Assembly (NCBI RefSeq): GCF_044227025.1
Contig: NZ_JBGAFX010000001.1
Location: forward strand, 914,346 to 978,345
Direction: 5' to 3'
DNA: 64,000 bases
Source: Dokdonella_A sp044227025
GTDB lineage: Bacteria; Pseudomonadota; Gammaproteobacteria; Xanthomonadales; Rhodanobacteraceae
Below, piece after piece: positions 1-11,068 of the stretch. The position numbers and the translations under genes are program-made. The notes under the pieces are model-generated. The model searched no databases, was not told where the DNA came from, and worked only from the letters and a program-made list of their open reading frames with translations. Position 1 is the stretch's first letter. Every line of letters starts with the position of its first letter.

Positions 1-1994
1 ACGCGTGCCGGCCTATCCGCACCGCCGTCGAGCTTGGCGCTCGCGCCGACGAAGAACCCCCCATGCACCCAGGTGGGCAGGAAGTTGACCGTGGAGAAGT
101 TGTCATTGAACACGATCGGCGCGTCGGTGACGCTCGCGATGGCGTACGCATTGCGCGGATCGCCGTCGCCGTCATCGTCCTCGAGCAACCAGAACGTGAC
201 CGGTCCGTTCGCGAGCGAGGGAAATGTCGGACCGAACGCGATCGACACATGCGTGATGACCTCGCCGCCGGGTGCCGCCGTGTAGTAGTTGCCCCACAGC
301 ATGTCCGGATCGAACGTTGACGGCGGCCCCTGGTTGGTGTCGCCGTCGCCGTCGTCGTAGGCATGCTCGGTCGGCGTCGGCACGATCGCGCCGTCGAAGC
401 CGTCCTCGAAGATCGTGTCGCTGAGGGGCTGCTGCGTTTCGAATGCGCCGATGTCGGCCGCGCTGCCGGAGACGCGCGGGAAGTTCGCGCCGCGCTGGTC
501 GGATGCGAGGCCGTCGTCGTTGCCTGCGTCGAGCGCGGGACTGCCGACGCCGAGCGCGATCGTCCGCGTCGGGCCGCCGTTCCATGCGAGGAAATACAGC
601 AGCGGGTCGTCGGCGATCGTGTCTACCGGCAACGTGATGTTTGGACTTGCGGACATGATCAGGTTGCGCGTTCCGGCGACGGTGAGCGGTGATTGCACGG
701 CTGTCGCGATATCGCTGCGAGGCGGCGGACTGCCGTCGTCGACGACGTTTCTCGCGAAGATCGAACTGCGGATCGTCAATGGCAGCGTAGGGTCGGCAAA
801 CAGCAGTCCGGCTCCGCTCCCCCCGAAGATTGCGTTTTGCGCAATCGTGCTGCTCGCGATCGTCGTCGGTCGCAGGGAGTAGATTCCGCCGCCGGATATG
901 CCGGCGACATTGCCGTATACCGTGCTGCTGGTGATGTCGAGCCGCGTGTCCTGCGGCGGTGGCGGTTCGCCGAACACGCTGAAAGTGGCCTTGAACAGGC
1001 CGCCGCCCTTGTTGTTTGCCCGATTCCCGTCGATCGTCGATGACGTGATGGAGGTGACGCCGCGCACGAACACACCGCCGCCGAGGACGCCGTCGACGAG
1101 GTCGTTCGCCTCGACGGTATTGCCGGAAATCGTGCTGCCGGTCATGGTCAGGGCGCCACGCACGTAGAGGCCGCCGCCCGCGGTCAGGTAATAGCCATCG
1201 CCGCTGCCGCCGATCGCCGCGCTGACGCTGTTGCCACTGATCGTGCTGTCGATGAGTTCGGCGTCGCCCGTCACGTAGGCGCCGCCGCCGATCGCGACGT
1301 TGTCGCCGGCGGCGGTGCTGCTGGAAGCGCTGATCGTACTGGAGCGCATCGTCAGCGTGCCGGCGACGTCGATCGCACCGCCGAACGTCAACGGCCCGCC
1401 GCCGCTGGCGTGGCAGTTGGTGATGGTCGCGCGTTCGAGCACGAGATTGCCCGACGAGCGGATGCAACTGGCGAGGCCGTGCGTGTAGTTGCCGTTGCGG
1501 ATCGTCAGGTCGCGGATCGTCAGCGTGCCGAGGCCGGTCTGGTAATCACCGTGTGCGAAGGCGCGATCGCCGTTGGCATCGATCGCGAGCGCATCACGAC
1601 CCGGCCCGACCAGGGTCAAATCCTTGACCTGGTGCGGACCGAACATGCTGAGATCGATCAGGCCATGGGTCAGCGTGATAGTGCTGCAGGTCAGCGCGGA
1701 CAGGTCGACGATGTCGCCTTCGGCCGCGCCGGCGAGCACGCTGCGCAGCGTTCCAGCGCTGTCGTCGTCGAGGCAGTTCGTGACCGGCAGCGTGTTGCCG
1801 CGCGGCGCCGCTGTGGCGCGCGGCGCGCGTGCGGGCGAGGGCGTACGCCGGGCATCAAGGCGCAGCGCATAGCGCGGATTGCTGAAGTCGGTCGCGGTTA
1901 TCGCGGGGGAAGGCGTCGATGCGAGCGTCGCGCAGGCACAGGCGAGCGCGATGGCGAGGGGGGCAGGGCGTTGGGCGCGCATGCTCGATGACAT
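1..1994 (-). CDS. Secreted parallel beta-helix (choice-of-anchor Q type) protein, C-terminus beyond window edge
   Basis: An open frame runs without a stop from an ATG at 1994 to the left edge, so the C-terminus is missing. GGGAG lies about 6 nt before this ATG; a second in-frame ATG follows at 1982. The N-terminus has a signal-peptide-like stretch (PLAIALACACATLAS). The body has many short repeats of the type STISGN and SSTVYGN around GGG turns, typical of right-handed beta-helix proteins. It then reads ALDAGNDDG, SGSAADIGAFE and DTIFEDGFDG. About 130 further residues follow that motif, Asp-rich at first and then beta-strand-like. A paralogue lies at 54500-55966 and shares the SGxAADIGAxE ending, but stops soon after its own motif. 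Probably an exported surface or extracellular protein; ligand unknown. Confidence 0.85.
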   Translation of the reverse strand, partial: MSSSMRAQRPAPLAIALACACATLASTPSPAITATDFSNPRYALRLDARRTPSPARAPRATAAPRGNTLPVTNCLDDDSAGTLRSVLAGAAEGDIVDLSALTCSTITLTHGLIDLSMFGPHQVKDLTLVGPGRDALAIDANGDRAFAHGDYQTGLGTLTIRDLTIRNGNYTHGLASCIRSSGNLVLERATITNCHASGGGPLTFGGAIDVAGTLTMRSSTISASSSTAAGDNVAIGGGAYVTGDAELIDSTISGNSVSAAIGGSGDGYYLTAGGGLYVRGALTMTGSTISGNTVEANDLVDGVLGGGVFVRGVTSITSSTIDGNRANNKGGGLFKATFSVFGEPPPPQDTRLDITSSTVYGNVAGISGGGIYSLRPTTIASSTIAQNAIFGGSGAGLLFADPTLPLTIRSSIFARNVVDDGSPPPRSDIATAVQSPLTVAGTRNLIMSASPNITLPVDTIADDPLLYFLAWNGGPTRTIALGVGSPALDAGNDDGLASDQRGANFPRVSGSAADIGAFETQQPLSDTIFEDGFDGAIVPTPTEHAYDDGDGDTNQGPPSTFDPDMLWGNYYTAAPGGEVITHVSIAFGPTFPSLANGPVTFWLLEDDDGDGDPRNAYAIASVTDAPIVFNDNFSTVNFLPTWVHGGFFVGASAKLDGGADRPAR

Positions 1995-2089
1995 GAGGAT
2001 CTCCCGTATCGAAACTTTTCCCCGTTCCCGTCCTCCATCCTAGCAGGGCCGTCTGCTATGGTGACCACGAACACACGGACACGGGCGAC

Positions 2090-3349
2090 ATGCCGTCGAG
2101 CGACCAGCCTGACCTGTATGCGGAACTGGACCGTCGCCTGGTCGAGGCGACGCGCGGCATCCGCCTGCTCGATTCGGTCAGCTGGCCCGCTGCCGTCGAG
2201 GTCGGCTTCATCGCGGCATGGAAGGCCGGGACCGCAAAGCTGCCTGAGATCACCTATCCGCGCGTCGACTTCAGTGCGACGCGCGTCGCGCTCGACCAGG
2301 TCACCGCCGCGGCCGATCCCGCGCATCCCCTCGGCGACTACATCCGGCGCACGGCCGAATCGTGGCGCGTGGCGACCGATCTGCTCGAGGCGATGGGTAC
2401 GACCGCGATCACCGCGCATTCGGCCAGGCTCTACGGCTTGCCGGCCGACCGCGTGCCGGGTGCGACGCTGACCAATGTAGACGCCGCGCAGCACTTCATC
2501 GCGATCGCCGACGAATACAACAGCGGCGCGCCGCTCGACGAGATCGAGACGCAGATCCCGGCCGAGCTGCTGCGCATCGAACTCAAGCAGCGCCTCGACG
2601 GTTTCTTCGGCGTCGATGCGATCAAGGTCGAGGTCGATCCCGACCTGATCGCGAAGGCCGCCGCCGGTGCGACGCGCATCCGCCTGCGTTCGGCGACCAC
2701 GTTCTCCAACTACGACCGCGACCAGCTGCTCGCGCACGAGGCGTTCGTGCACTCGTTGACCGCGCTGAACGGGCGAGCGCAGCCGCGCCTGAAATCGCTC
2801 GCGCGTTCCTCCCCGCGCATCACCGCGACCCAGGAGGGTCTGGCGGTGTTTGCCGAACTGATGTCGGGCTCGATCGACATCGCGCGCATGAAGCGCATTT
2901 CGCTGCGCATCCTCGGTATCGACATGGCGATCAGGGGCGCCGACTTCATCGAGGTGTTCCGCTTCTTCATGGATGCCGGGCAAAGCGCGGGTGACAGCTT
3001 CAGTTCCGCGCAGCGCGTGTTCCGCGGCGCGCCGGTGACCGGCGGGGCCGCGTTCACGAAGGATGCGGTCTACCTGCGCGGGTTGCTGTCGGTGCACACG
3101 TTCTTCCGCTGGGCGCTGAAGAACCAGCGCATGACACTGTGCCGCAACCTGTTCGCGGGCAAGCTCGCGCTGCACGACGTGCTCGCGCTGGAAGCGTACT
3201 TCGACAACGGCTACATCGCCCAGCCGCGCTACCTGCCGCCATGGGTGCAGCATGCACACGGCCTCGCCGGCATGCTCGCGTTCTCGCTGTTCGCGAATCG
3301 GATCCGTCTGGACAGCGTCGAAGCGGAGGATCTCGTGCTCGGACTTTGA
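2090..3349 (+). CDS. DUF1704 / flavohemoglobin-expression-modulating QEGLA motif protein (MATCAP-like metallopeptidase fold)
   Basis: The 419-residue protein contains LLAHEAFVHS at about residue 220, an HExxxH metal-binding signature, followed by TQEGLAVFAE, the QEGLA motif that names this bacterial family. Eukaryotic relatives (KIAA0895/MATCAP) are tubulin tyrosine carboxypeptidases using HExxxH plus a downstream Glu. The bacterial substrate is unknown to me, and the flavohemoglobin label is historical. No signal peptide or membrane segment is visible, so it is probably cytoplasmic. It is divergent from the beta-helix gene at 1-1994, with a 95-bp shared upstream region. It precedes the M20 hydrolase by 66 bp and could be cotranscribed with it. 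The family call is firm; the function is not. Confidence 0.85.
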   Translation: MPSSDQPDLYAELDRRLVEATRGIRLLDSVSWPAAVEVGFIAAWKAGTAKLPEITYPRVDFSATRVALDQVTAAADPAHPLGDYIRRTAESWRVATDLLEAMGTTAITAHSARLYGLPADRVPGATLTNVDAAQHFIAIADEYNSGAPLDEIETQIPAELLRIELKQRLDGFFGVDAIKVEVDPDLIAKAAAGATRIRLRSATTFSNYDRDQLLAHEAFVHSLTALNGRAQPRLKSLARSSPRITATQEGLAVFAELMSGSIDIARMKRISLRILGIDMAIRGADFIEVFRFFMDAGQSAGDSFSSAQRVFRGAPVTGGAAFTKDAVYLRGLLSVHTFFRWALKNQRMTLCRNLFAGKLALHDVLALEAYFDNGYIAQPRYLPPWVQHAHGLAGMLAFSLFANRIRLDSVEAEDLVLGL

Positions 3350-3415
3350 GCGCGAGGACTTGCGTCCGCGCACGCGATGCTTTCCCATGCAGATCCTTCC
3401 CGCCGGATGAAGCCC

Positions 3416-4717
3416 ATGTACCGCCGCCTGATCGCTGCCGTCCTGTTCGCTCTCGCATCACCCGTTGCGGGCGCTGCCGATACGCCATCGTCGAAGATCG
3501 ACGCGCTGCTGCCGCGGATCACCGCATGGCGACGCGACCTGCACCAGCATCCCGAACTCGGCAACCGTGAGGTGCGCACGTCGAAACTCGTCGCCGACGC
3601 GTTGCGCAACCTCGGCCTCGAAGTGCGCACCGGCATCGCCGGAACCGGCGTGACCGCGATCCTGCATGGCGGCAAACCGGGACCGAGGCTGGCGATCCGC
3701 GCCGACATGGATGCGCTGCCGGTAACCGAGCAGGTCGACTTGCCGTTCGCGTCGAAGGCGACCGGCGAATACATGGGCAAGACGGTCGGCGTGATGCACG
3801 CATGCGGCCACGACGCGCATACCGCGATGCTGCTCGGCATCGCGACCGCGCTCGCGTCGCTGCGCAAGGACCTGCCGGGCGAGGTGATGTTCGTGTTCCA
3901 ACCGGCCGAGGAGGGCGCGCCGGCAGGTGAGGAGGGCGGGGCGCCGCTGATGGTCAAGCAGGGCGTGTTCAAGGACTACCAACCGGACGCGGTGTTCGGC
4001 ATGCACGTGGTCAGCAGCTATGCGGTCGGCAACGTCGCGCTGCGCGCGGGCGGCGAGATGGCCAGCTCCGACACGTTCCGCATCACCGTGCATGGTCGCC
4101 AGAGCCACGGCGCGATGCCGTGGAAGGGCGTCGACGCGATCGTCACCGCTGCCGAGATCGTCACCAGTGCGCAGACCATCGTGAGCCGCCAGCTCGACAT
4201 CAACAAGGACCCGGCGGTGGTCACGTTCGGCGTGTTCAACGGGGGCCAGCGCTTCAACATCGTGTCCGACAGCGCGCACCTTGAAGGCACGGTGCGCGCG
4301 TTCGACGAGGGCATGCGCCAGCAGGCGCTGGCAAGCCTCAACACGATCGCCGAGCACGTTGCCGCTGCCAACGGCGCAACCATCGACGCGCAGATTCCGG
4401 CGCCCGACGGCAATCCGGTTACCCGCAACGATCCGGCGCTGACGCTGCGCGTGCGCGCCAGTCTCGAAACCGCGCTCGGCAAGGCGCACGTCGAGGAGGC
4501 CGCGCGCTGGACCGCGTCGGAGGATTTCCCGTATTTCGGCCTCGCCGCGAAGGTGCCGAGCGTGTACTTCTTCGTCGGCGCGACGCCGGCGGGGCAGGAT
4601 CCGGCGACCGCGCCGACCAACCATTCGCCGAAGTTCTTCCTCGACGAAGGGGCGCTCGCGGTCGGCAGCACGGCCATGTTGCAGGCTGCGCTCGACTACC
4701 TCGGCTACGCGCCCTAG
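3416..4717 (+). CDS. Exported M20-family amidohydrolase / metallopeptidase
   Basis: M20D-type amidohydrolase (hippurate hydrolase/IAA-amino acid hydrolase group), which cleaves N-acyl amino acids or related amides with one or two metal ions. The order of motifs fits the family: DLHQHPELG near the N-terminus, RADMDALP at about residue 97, MHACGHDAHT at about 128, QPAEEG at about 162, and a C-terminal SEDFPYF. The N-terminus MYRRLIAAVLFALASPVAGAA is a clear signal peptide, suggesting a periplasmic location. I chose the ATG at 3416 because GGATGAAG precedes it and it leaves a compact signal peptide. In-frame ATGs at 3377 and 3407 are alternatives and would lengthen the protein to 446 or 436 residues. 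The substrate cannot be read from sequence. Confidence 0.9.
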   Translation: MYRRLIAAVLFALASPVAGAADTPSSKIDALLPRITAWRRDLHQHPELGNREVRTSKLVADALRNLGLEVRTGIAGTGVTAILHGGKPGPRLAIRADMDALPVTEQVDLPFASKATGEYMGKTVGVMHACGHDAHTAMLLGIATALASLRKDLPGEVMFVFQPAEEGAPAGEEGGAPLMVKQGVFKDYQPDAVFGMHVVSSYAVGNVALRAGGEMASSDTFRITVHGRQSHGAMPWKGVDAIVTAAEIVTSAQTIVSRQLDINKDPAVVTFGVFNGGQRFNIVSDSAHLEGTVRAFDEGMRQQALASLNTIAEHVAAANGATIDAQIPAPDGNPVTRNDPALTLRVRASLETALGKAHVEEAARWTASEDFPYFGLAAKVPSVYFFVGATPAGQDPATAPTNHSPKFFLDEGALAVGSTAMLQAALDYLGYAP

Positions 4718-4767
4718 CAGCAGCGGGATGTCCCATCCGGATTGCGCATGGGGAGGAGCTTGCTGCT

Positions 4768-4920
4768 ATGCCACCTGCCGCGCCGGTCACGTCCTGTTGC
4801 ACGGTCAACTGGCATGGCCCCGACGACGGCGTGGCGCCGATGTTCGCGGCATACCGCGGTGCGGTCGCCGGTGTGCTCGGCGCCGTCGCGGAGCAGGTGC
4901 GCCTCGGCGGGCATGCGTAG
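4768..4920 (+). CDS. Possible 50-residue small protein, unrecognised
   Basis: A short frame lies in the gap between the M20 hydrolase and maeB. GGAGGAG sits 9 nt before the ATG, and most third codon positions are G or C, as in true genes here. The predicted peptide begins MPPAAPVTSCCTVNWHG and has an Ala/Val-rich second half (AGVLGAVAEQVRLGG) with amphipathic helix character but no clear membrane segment. It has a Cys pair near residue 10. I recognise no family. It could be spurious, since high-GC DNA often has GC-rich third positions by chance. Confidence 0.3.
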   Translation: MPPAAPVTSCCTVNWHGPDDGVAPMFAAYRGAVAGVLGAVAEQVRLGGHA

Positions 4921-4946
4921 GGAACGGGGCGGCGTACGCGCGATGT

Positions 4947-4952
4947 TATAGT
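4947..4952 (+). promoter_or_regulatory. Candidate -10 box for maeB
   Basis: TATAGT stands out in GC-rich DNA 36 nt before the maeB start codon. No good -35 is visible at 16-18 nt upstream, so this is a weak call from composition and position only. Confidence 0.35.
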
Positions 4953-4987
4953 CCCGGACCCTGCTCCGACGCGTCCGCGACGCCTCC

Positions 4988-7279
<2,292 letters not shown>

Positions 7280-7292
7280 TCCGTCGCGGCGA

Positions 7293-8813
7293 TCAATCGT
7301 CGCAGCCGTCGGCGAAAATCAGATCGCCGGTGAGTTGCACGGCGGCGAAATACCACGCGCCCGCCACGTTGTAGTCGTGGGTGTAGCCGCCGAGCAGAAG
7401 TTTCTCGCCGGCGACGAAGGCGAGCGAGGTCGCGCGCGTTTCCGCCGCGGCGCCCGCGATCGCGACCTGGCCAGCCTGCACGCCGGGCAGGGCGGCGCTG
7501 AAGTCGCCGAACGACCCATCGGGTGAACCGTCGTCGCGCAGGCGCAACGCGGCAAAGCGTGCGTCGTCGGCAAGATCGTTCCAGTAGAACCAGCCGCCGA
7601 GGACGACGCGACCATCACGCTGCACGACGATGCCGTTCGACTGCGCGTGGCCGGTGTAGGCCGGCGGCACCGAGAAGTCGAACATCGCGCGGCCATTGCC
7701 GCCGAGGACACTGGTGTCGAGCGGGCCGCTCGGCAGGAAGGCGGCGACGCCCATTCGGTCGTCGCTGGCGCCGAGCGGCCGCACCGTTCCGCCGACCCAC
7801 ACGCGGCGACGCAGACGATCGTAGGCCACGCTGGTCGGCACGCTCGCCGCCGCGTTGACCGTGGCCGGATCGAACGACCACGAGACGAAGAACTCGCCGG
7901 CGAAGTCCGGCCAGCGCATGACTTCGAGCAAGGCGACCGGACGCAACGGACTGCCGCCCATCGCGTAGCCCACCGCATAACAGCGGGGGATCTCGTTCGC
8001 GGTGCAACCACCGAAGGCGTAGAACTCGTTGTCGAGCGGCGCCCCCGCGGAGAAGACGCCGAGGCGGAAATACTGGGTGCCATCGGGATCGGAATAGTTG
8101 CCGCCGGGCCGGTAGTCGCCTTCACCATCGAGCACGAACACGGCCCCTCGGCGCACGCCGTCGCCGGCGCCGTCGCGCACGCTGCCGGCGATCGCGAGCC
8201 AGTCGCGCGGGATGCCGTTGCGATCCTCGCCGGTGCCTACCACCATGCCCCATGCGCGGTCGTCGGGACCCAGGCTTGCCGAGCGCGGCAGTCGCGCCTG
8301 GCCGGCGTTGCCGTAGCCAGCATCGAACGCGCCATTTGCGAGCAGGCGCCAGGCGCTTGCGTACTGCAGGCCGAGGAAGAAGTCGCTGCCGGCAATGACA
8401 ATGCGTCCGTCGTCCTGGATGGCCAACGCGTTGGCGCCGAAGTCGTGATTGCAGCCAGCGTGGATCACCGTTTGTCCCGGCGTCGCCGCATCACCGAAGG
8501 AGGCATCGAATGAACCGTCGGCGAGCAGGCGTGAGATGCCGATCGAGGTCGTACTGCCGCCGCAGAAGAAATCGTAGTCATTGATGGGCCCGGCGAGCAC
8601 GATACGACCGTCGCGCTGCACGGCGGCTGCGTGCGCGAAGTTTTCCGGTGGATCGCCGGTCGCCTGTTCGTTCCAGTACAGGTAGCTGCGGCCGAGATAG
8701 CCGAACGCGGGGTCGGGCAGTCCGTCCTGTGCGACTGCGTTCGTCGCAACAAGCACCATGGCGCACCGTGCAAGGATGCACGCAGGACGAGAAGGGGCAG
8801 GATGCATGGGCAT
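7293..8813 (-). CDS. Secreted delta-60 repeat protein
   Basis: The 506-residue predicted exported protein has a hydrophobic N-terminal stretch ending near TNAVAQDG. Repeats of the form VQRDGRIVLAG, IQDDGRIVIAGSD and VQRDGRVVLGGW alternate with LLADGSFDASFG, LLANGAFDAGYG and LRDDGSPDGSFG, which is the delta-60 repeat pattern of beta-propeller-like surface proteins. It ends DLIFADGCDD, a variant of the IFxDGFD motif with Cys for Phe. The ATG at 8813 lies one base after the stop of the upstream RCC1 gene (TGAAATG), so translation is probably coupled. A longer open frame extends back to 9209, but this would overlap the upstream gene and lose the signal peptide. Function unknown. Confidence 0.85.
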   Translation of the reverse strand: MPMHPAPSRPACILARCAMVLVATNAVAQDGLPDPAFGYLGRSYLYWNEQATGDPPENFAHAAAVQRDGRIVLAGPINDYDFFCGGSTTSIGISRLLADGSFDASFGDAATPGQTVIHAGCNHDFGANALAIQDDGRIVIAGSDFFLGLQYASAWRLLANGAFDAGYGNAGQARLPRSASLGPDDRAWGMVVGTGEDRNGIPRDWLAIAGSVRDGAGDGVRRGAVFVLDGEGDYRPGGNYSDPDGTQYFRLGVFSAGAPLDNEFYAFGGCTANEIPRCYAVGYAMGGSPLRPVALLEVMRWPDFAGEFFVSWSFDPATVNAAASVPTSVAYDRLRRRVWVGGTVRPLGASDDRMGVAAFLPSGPLDTSVLGGNGRAMFDFSVPPAYTGHAQSNGIVVQRDGRVVLGGWFYWNDLADDARFAALRLRDDGSPDGSFGDFSAALPGVQAGQVAIAGAAAETRATSLAFVAGEKLLLGGYTHDYNVAGAWYFAAVQLTGDLIFADGCDD

Positions 8814-8814
8814 T

Positions 8815-10029
8815 TCAGTCGAATCCATCGTTGAAGATCGCATCGCCAAAACCGATGACGCCGACCGGTGAACTGCTGTCGGCGCCGAGTCCGTCGCCGA
8901 GCTGGCCGAGATCGCCGCGGCCCCAGCAGTGGATCGAGCCATCGGCGCCGACGACACAGCTGTGGCTGTCACCGGTGCCGATTGCGACGCCATCGTTCGC
9001 GAGTCCGTCCACCGCGACCGGTACATGGCGTTCCAACTGTGTCCCGTCGCCGAGCTGGCCGCGGTCGTTCCCGCCCCAGCAGAGCGCGGCGCCGTCCAAC
9101 AGCGCGCAGGCGTGATGACCGCCGGCCGCGATGGCGACGGCGCCGCTGTCGAGACTGGCGACGCCGACCGGCGTATTGCTGTTCGATGCGCCATCGTTGC
9201 CGAGTTCACCGTTCACATTCGAGCCCCAGCACCACGCGCCGCCATCGGAGATTGCGCAGGTGTGCCACAAGCCTGCGCTGATCGTCGCGACACCGGTGGA
9301 CAGGCCGCTCACCGCGACCGGCTTGTGGCGGTCGCCATTGGCGCCGTCGCCGAGCTGGCCGAGGTTGCCGGCACCCCAGCACCACGCGCCACCGCTGCTG
9401 TCGATCGCGCAACTCGTGTCGATGCCGGCGGAAATGTCGGTGGCCGTGCCCGGCAAGCCGCTGACGTCGGCCGGGAGTGGATGATCCGCGCTCGAGCCGT
9501 CGCCGAGCTGGCCGTTCGAATTCGATCCCCAGCACTGCACGCTGCCGCCATCCATCAGCGCGCAGGTGTGGAACCCGCCCGCGGCGATTGCGCGCGCAGG
9601 TGCGGCGAGACCGGCGACCGCGACTGGCGCATTTGCGTCGAGCGTGCTGCCGTCACCGAGCTGGCCGGCGTTGTTGTGGCCCCAGCAGGAGACGGTGCCG
9701 TCACTCGCGAGTGCGCAGCTGTGCAGGTAACCGGCGGAGATGGCGACGACGCCGCGGCCGAGTCCGCTGACCGGCACCGGCAGCGCGCGCAGATTGCCCG
9801 AGCTGCCGTCGCCGACCTCGCCATGCAGATTGAGTCCCCAGCACCACACCGCGCCGGCTGCGTCGAGCGCACAGGTGTGGCCTTGCCCGGCCGCGACCTG
9901 CAGCGCGAAGCCGATCGCGTTCGCGTCTGGGCGGGCGCGCGCAGCGCCATCGTTCGCAGGCCCCGCCGCATGCGCGCCCAGCGCCAGTGCGCAACTGGCG
10001 CCGCAGATCAGCAGCAGAACGCGTGTCAT
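8815..10029 (-). CDS. Secreted RCC1-like repeat protein
   Basis: The 404-residue protein starts with a clear signal peptide (VLLLICGASCALALGAHAAG). It then has seven or so repeats containing GHTCALD, SCALASDGTVSCWG and NNAGQLGDGS, the RCC1/BNR beta-propeller pattern (AAGxxHTCAL, W-C-WG, GQLGDG). Each blade has a Cys pair, expected to form disulfides outside the cytoplasm. It ends GDAIFNDGFD, the motif shared with four other secreted proteins in the window. The downstream delta-60 gene starts one base after its stop. Bacterial RCC1 proteins of this kind are usually extracellular or surface proteins with unproven roles. Confidence 0.88.
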   Translation of the reverse strand: MTRVLLLICGASCALALGAHAAGPANDGAARARPDANAIGFALQVAAGQGHTCALDAAGAVWCWGLNLHGEVGDGSSGNLRALPVPVSGLGRGVVAISAGYLHSCALASDGTVSCWGHNNAGQLGDGSTLDANAPVAVAGLAAPARAIAAGGFHTCALMDGGSVQCWGSNSNGQLGDGSSADHPLPADVSGLPGTATDISAGIDTSCAIDSSGGAWCWGAGNLGQLGDGANGDRHKPVAVSGLSTGVATISAGLWHTCAISDGGAWCWGSNVNGELGNDGASNSNTPVGVASLDSGAVAIAAGGHHACALLDGAALCWGGNDRGQLGDGTQLERHVPVAVDGLANDGVAIGTGDSHSCVVGADGSIHCWGRGDLGQLGDGLGADSSSPVGVIGFGDAIFNDGFD

Positions 10030-10150
10030 CCGCTTCTCCCGTGCGCCTACAATCGGCGCCGTTGCGGACGACTCTAGGCACGCGCAGGCCGTGCCGGTAG
10101 CCGCGCGATCGCGGAATGGTCATGCACAATTGCATAGCGCGCGTGCCGCC

Positions 10151-11050
10151 ATGAGCGGCATCGACTGGAACGACCTCAAGTATTTCATCGCAGTCGCGCA
10201 GCACGGCAGCACGCTGGCGGCCGCGCGCGCGCTCGGCGTCGCGCAGTCGACCGTGCAACGACGCATCACCGAGCTGGAGCGCTGCGCCGGCCGCCAGCTC
10301 GTGCGGCGCCATGCCTCGGGATATCGACTCACCGAGTTCGGCAAGGCGATGCTGGTGCATGCCGAGCGCGTCGGCAGCGCGGCACAGGCGCTTCAGCAGC
10401 ACTTGGAATCGTGCGAGCGCGAAGTGTCCGGCGTGGTCCGCGTGACGTGTCCGGAACCGGTCGCAGGCCGCATCGCGCAGACCACGCTGCTCGACCGCTT
10501 CCACGCACGCCATCCGCGATTGCGCGTAGAGTTCGTCCTCAGCGACCACTACATCGACCTCATGAAGGGCGAGGCCGACATTGCGTTGCGCTCGGGTGAC
10601 ACCGACGACGGCGAGTTGGTCGGACGCAAGATCGGCGATTCGGTGTGGGCCTTGTACGCAAGTCGAGGCTACGTCGACCTGCACGGCGCGCCGGCCGACG
10701 TAGCGGCATTGTCGCAGCACGCACTGGTTGGCTTCGACCACACCATGCAGAACCATCGTGCAGCAAAATGGCTGGCACAGGTTGCGCCGGACGCACGCTT
10801 CGCCGCGCGCAACAACAGCGTCCTGGGCGTGATCGGTTCGGTCAAGGCGGGCATGGGCATCGCGCCGCTGCCGCTCGCGCTCGGCGATGCAGAGCCGGAA
10901 CTGGTGCGCGTGCTCGGCCCCGTGCCCGAGCTGACGCGCATCTGGCGCATCCTGACACGCGCAGACCTGCGCAAGACGCCGCGCGTCGCCGCGTTCTTCG
11001 ACTATATCGTGGAGGAGATTGATGCGTTGCGCCCGATCTTCGGCGGGTGA
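10151..11050 (+). CDS. LysR-family transcriptional regulator
   Basis: A 299-residue LTTR. The N-terminal winged helix-turn-helix is clear: WNDLKYFIAVAQHGSTLAAA, then ALGVAQSTVQRRITELE, and LTEFG at about residue 63. The C-terminal periplasmic-binding-like effector domain begins near SGVVRVTCPEPV. It is divergent from the RCC1/delta-60 pair (121 bp between) and convergent with glutaminase. By the usual LTTR arrangement it may regulate the divergent secreted-protein genes, but no T-N11-A site was established. The ATG at 10151 gives the usual short N-terminus; the longer upstream frame lacks LTTR sequence. Effector unknown. Confidence 0.93.
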   Translation: MSGIDWNDLKYFIAVAQHGSTLAAARALGVAQSTVQRRITELERCAGRQLVRRHASGYRLTEFGKAMLVHAERVGSAAQALQQHLESCEREVSGVVRVTCPEPVAGRIAQTTLLDRFHARHPRLRVEFVLSDHYIDLMKGEADIALRSGDTDDGELVGRKIGDSVWALYASRGYVDLHGAPADVAALSQHALVGFDHTMQNHRAAKWLAQVAPDARFAARNNSVLGVIGSVKAGMGIAPLPLALGDAEPELVRVLGPVPELTRIWRILTRADLRKTPRVAAFFDYIVEEIDALRPIFGG

Positions 11051-11068
11051 GCGGCCGACCGCGCCGAT

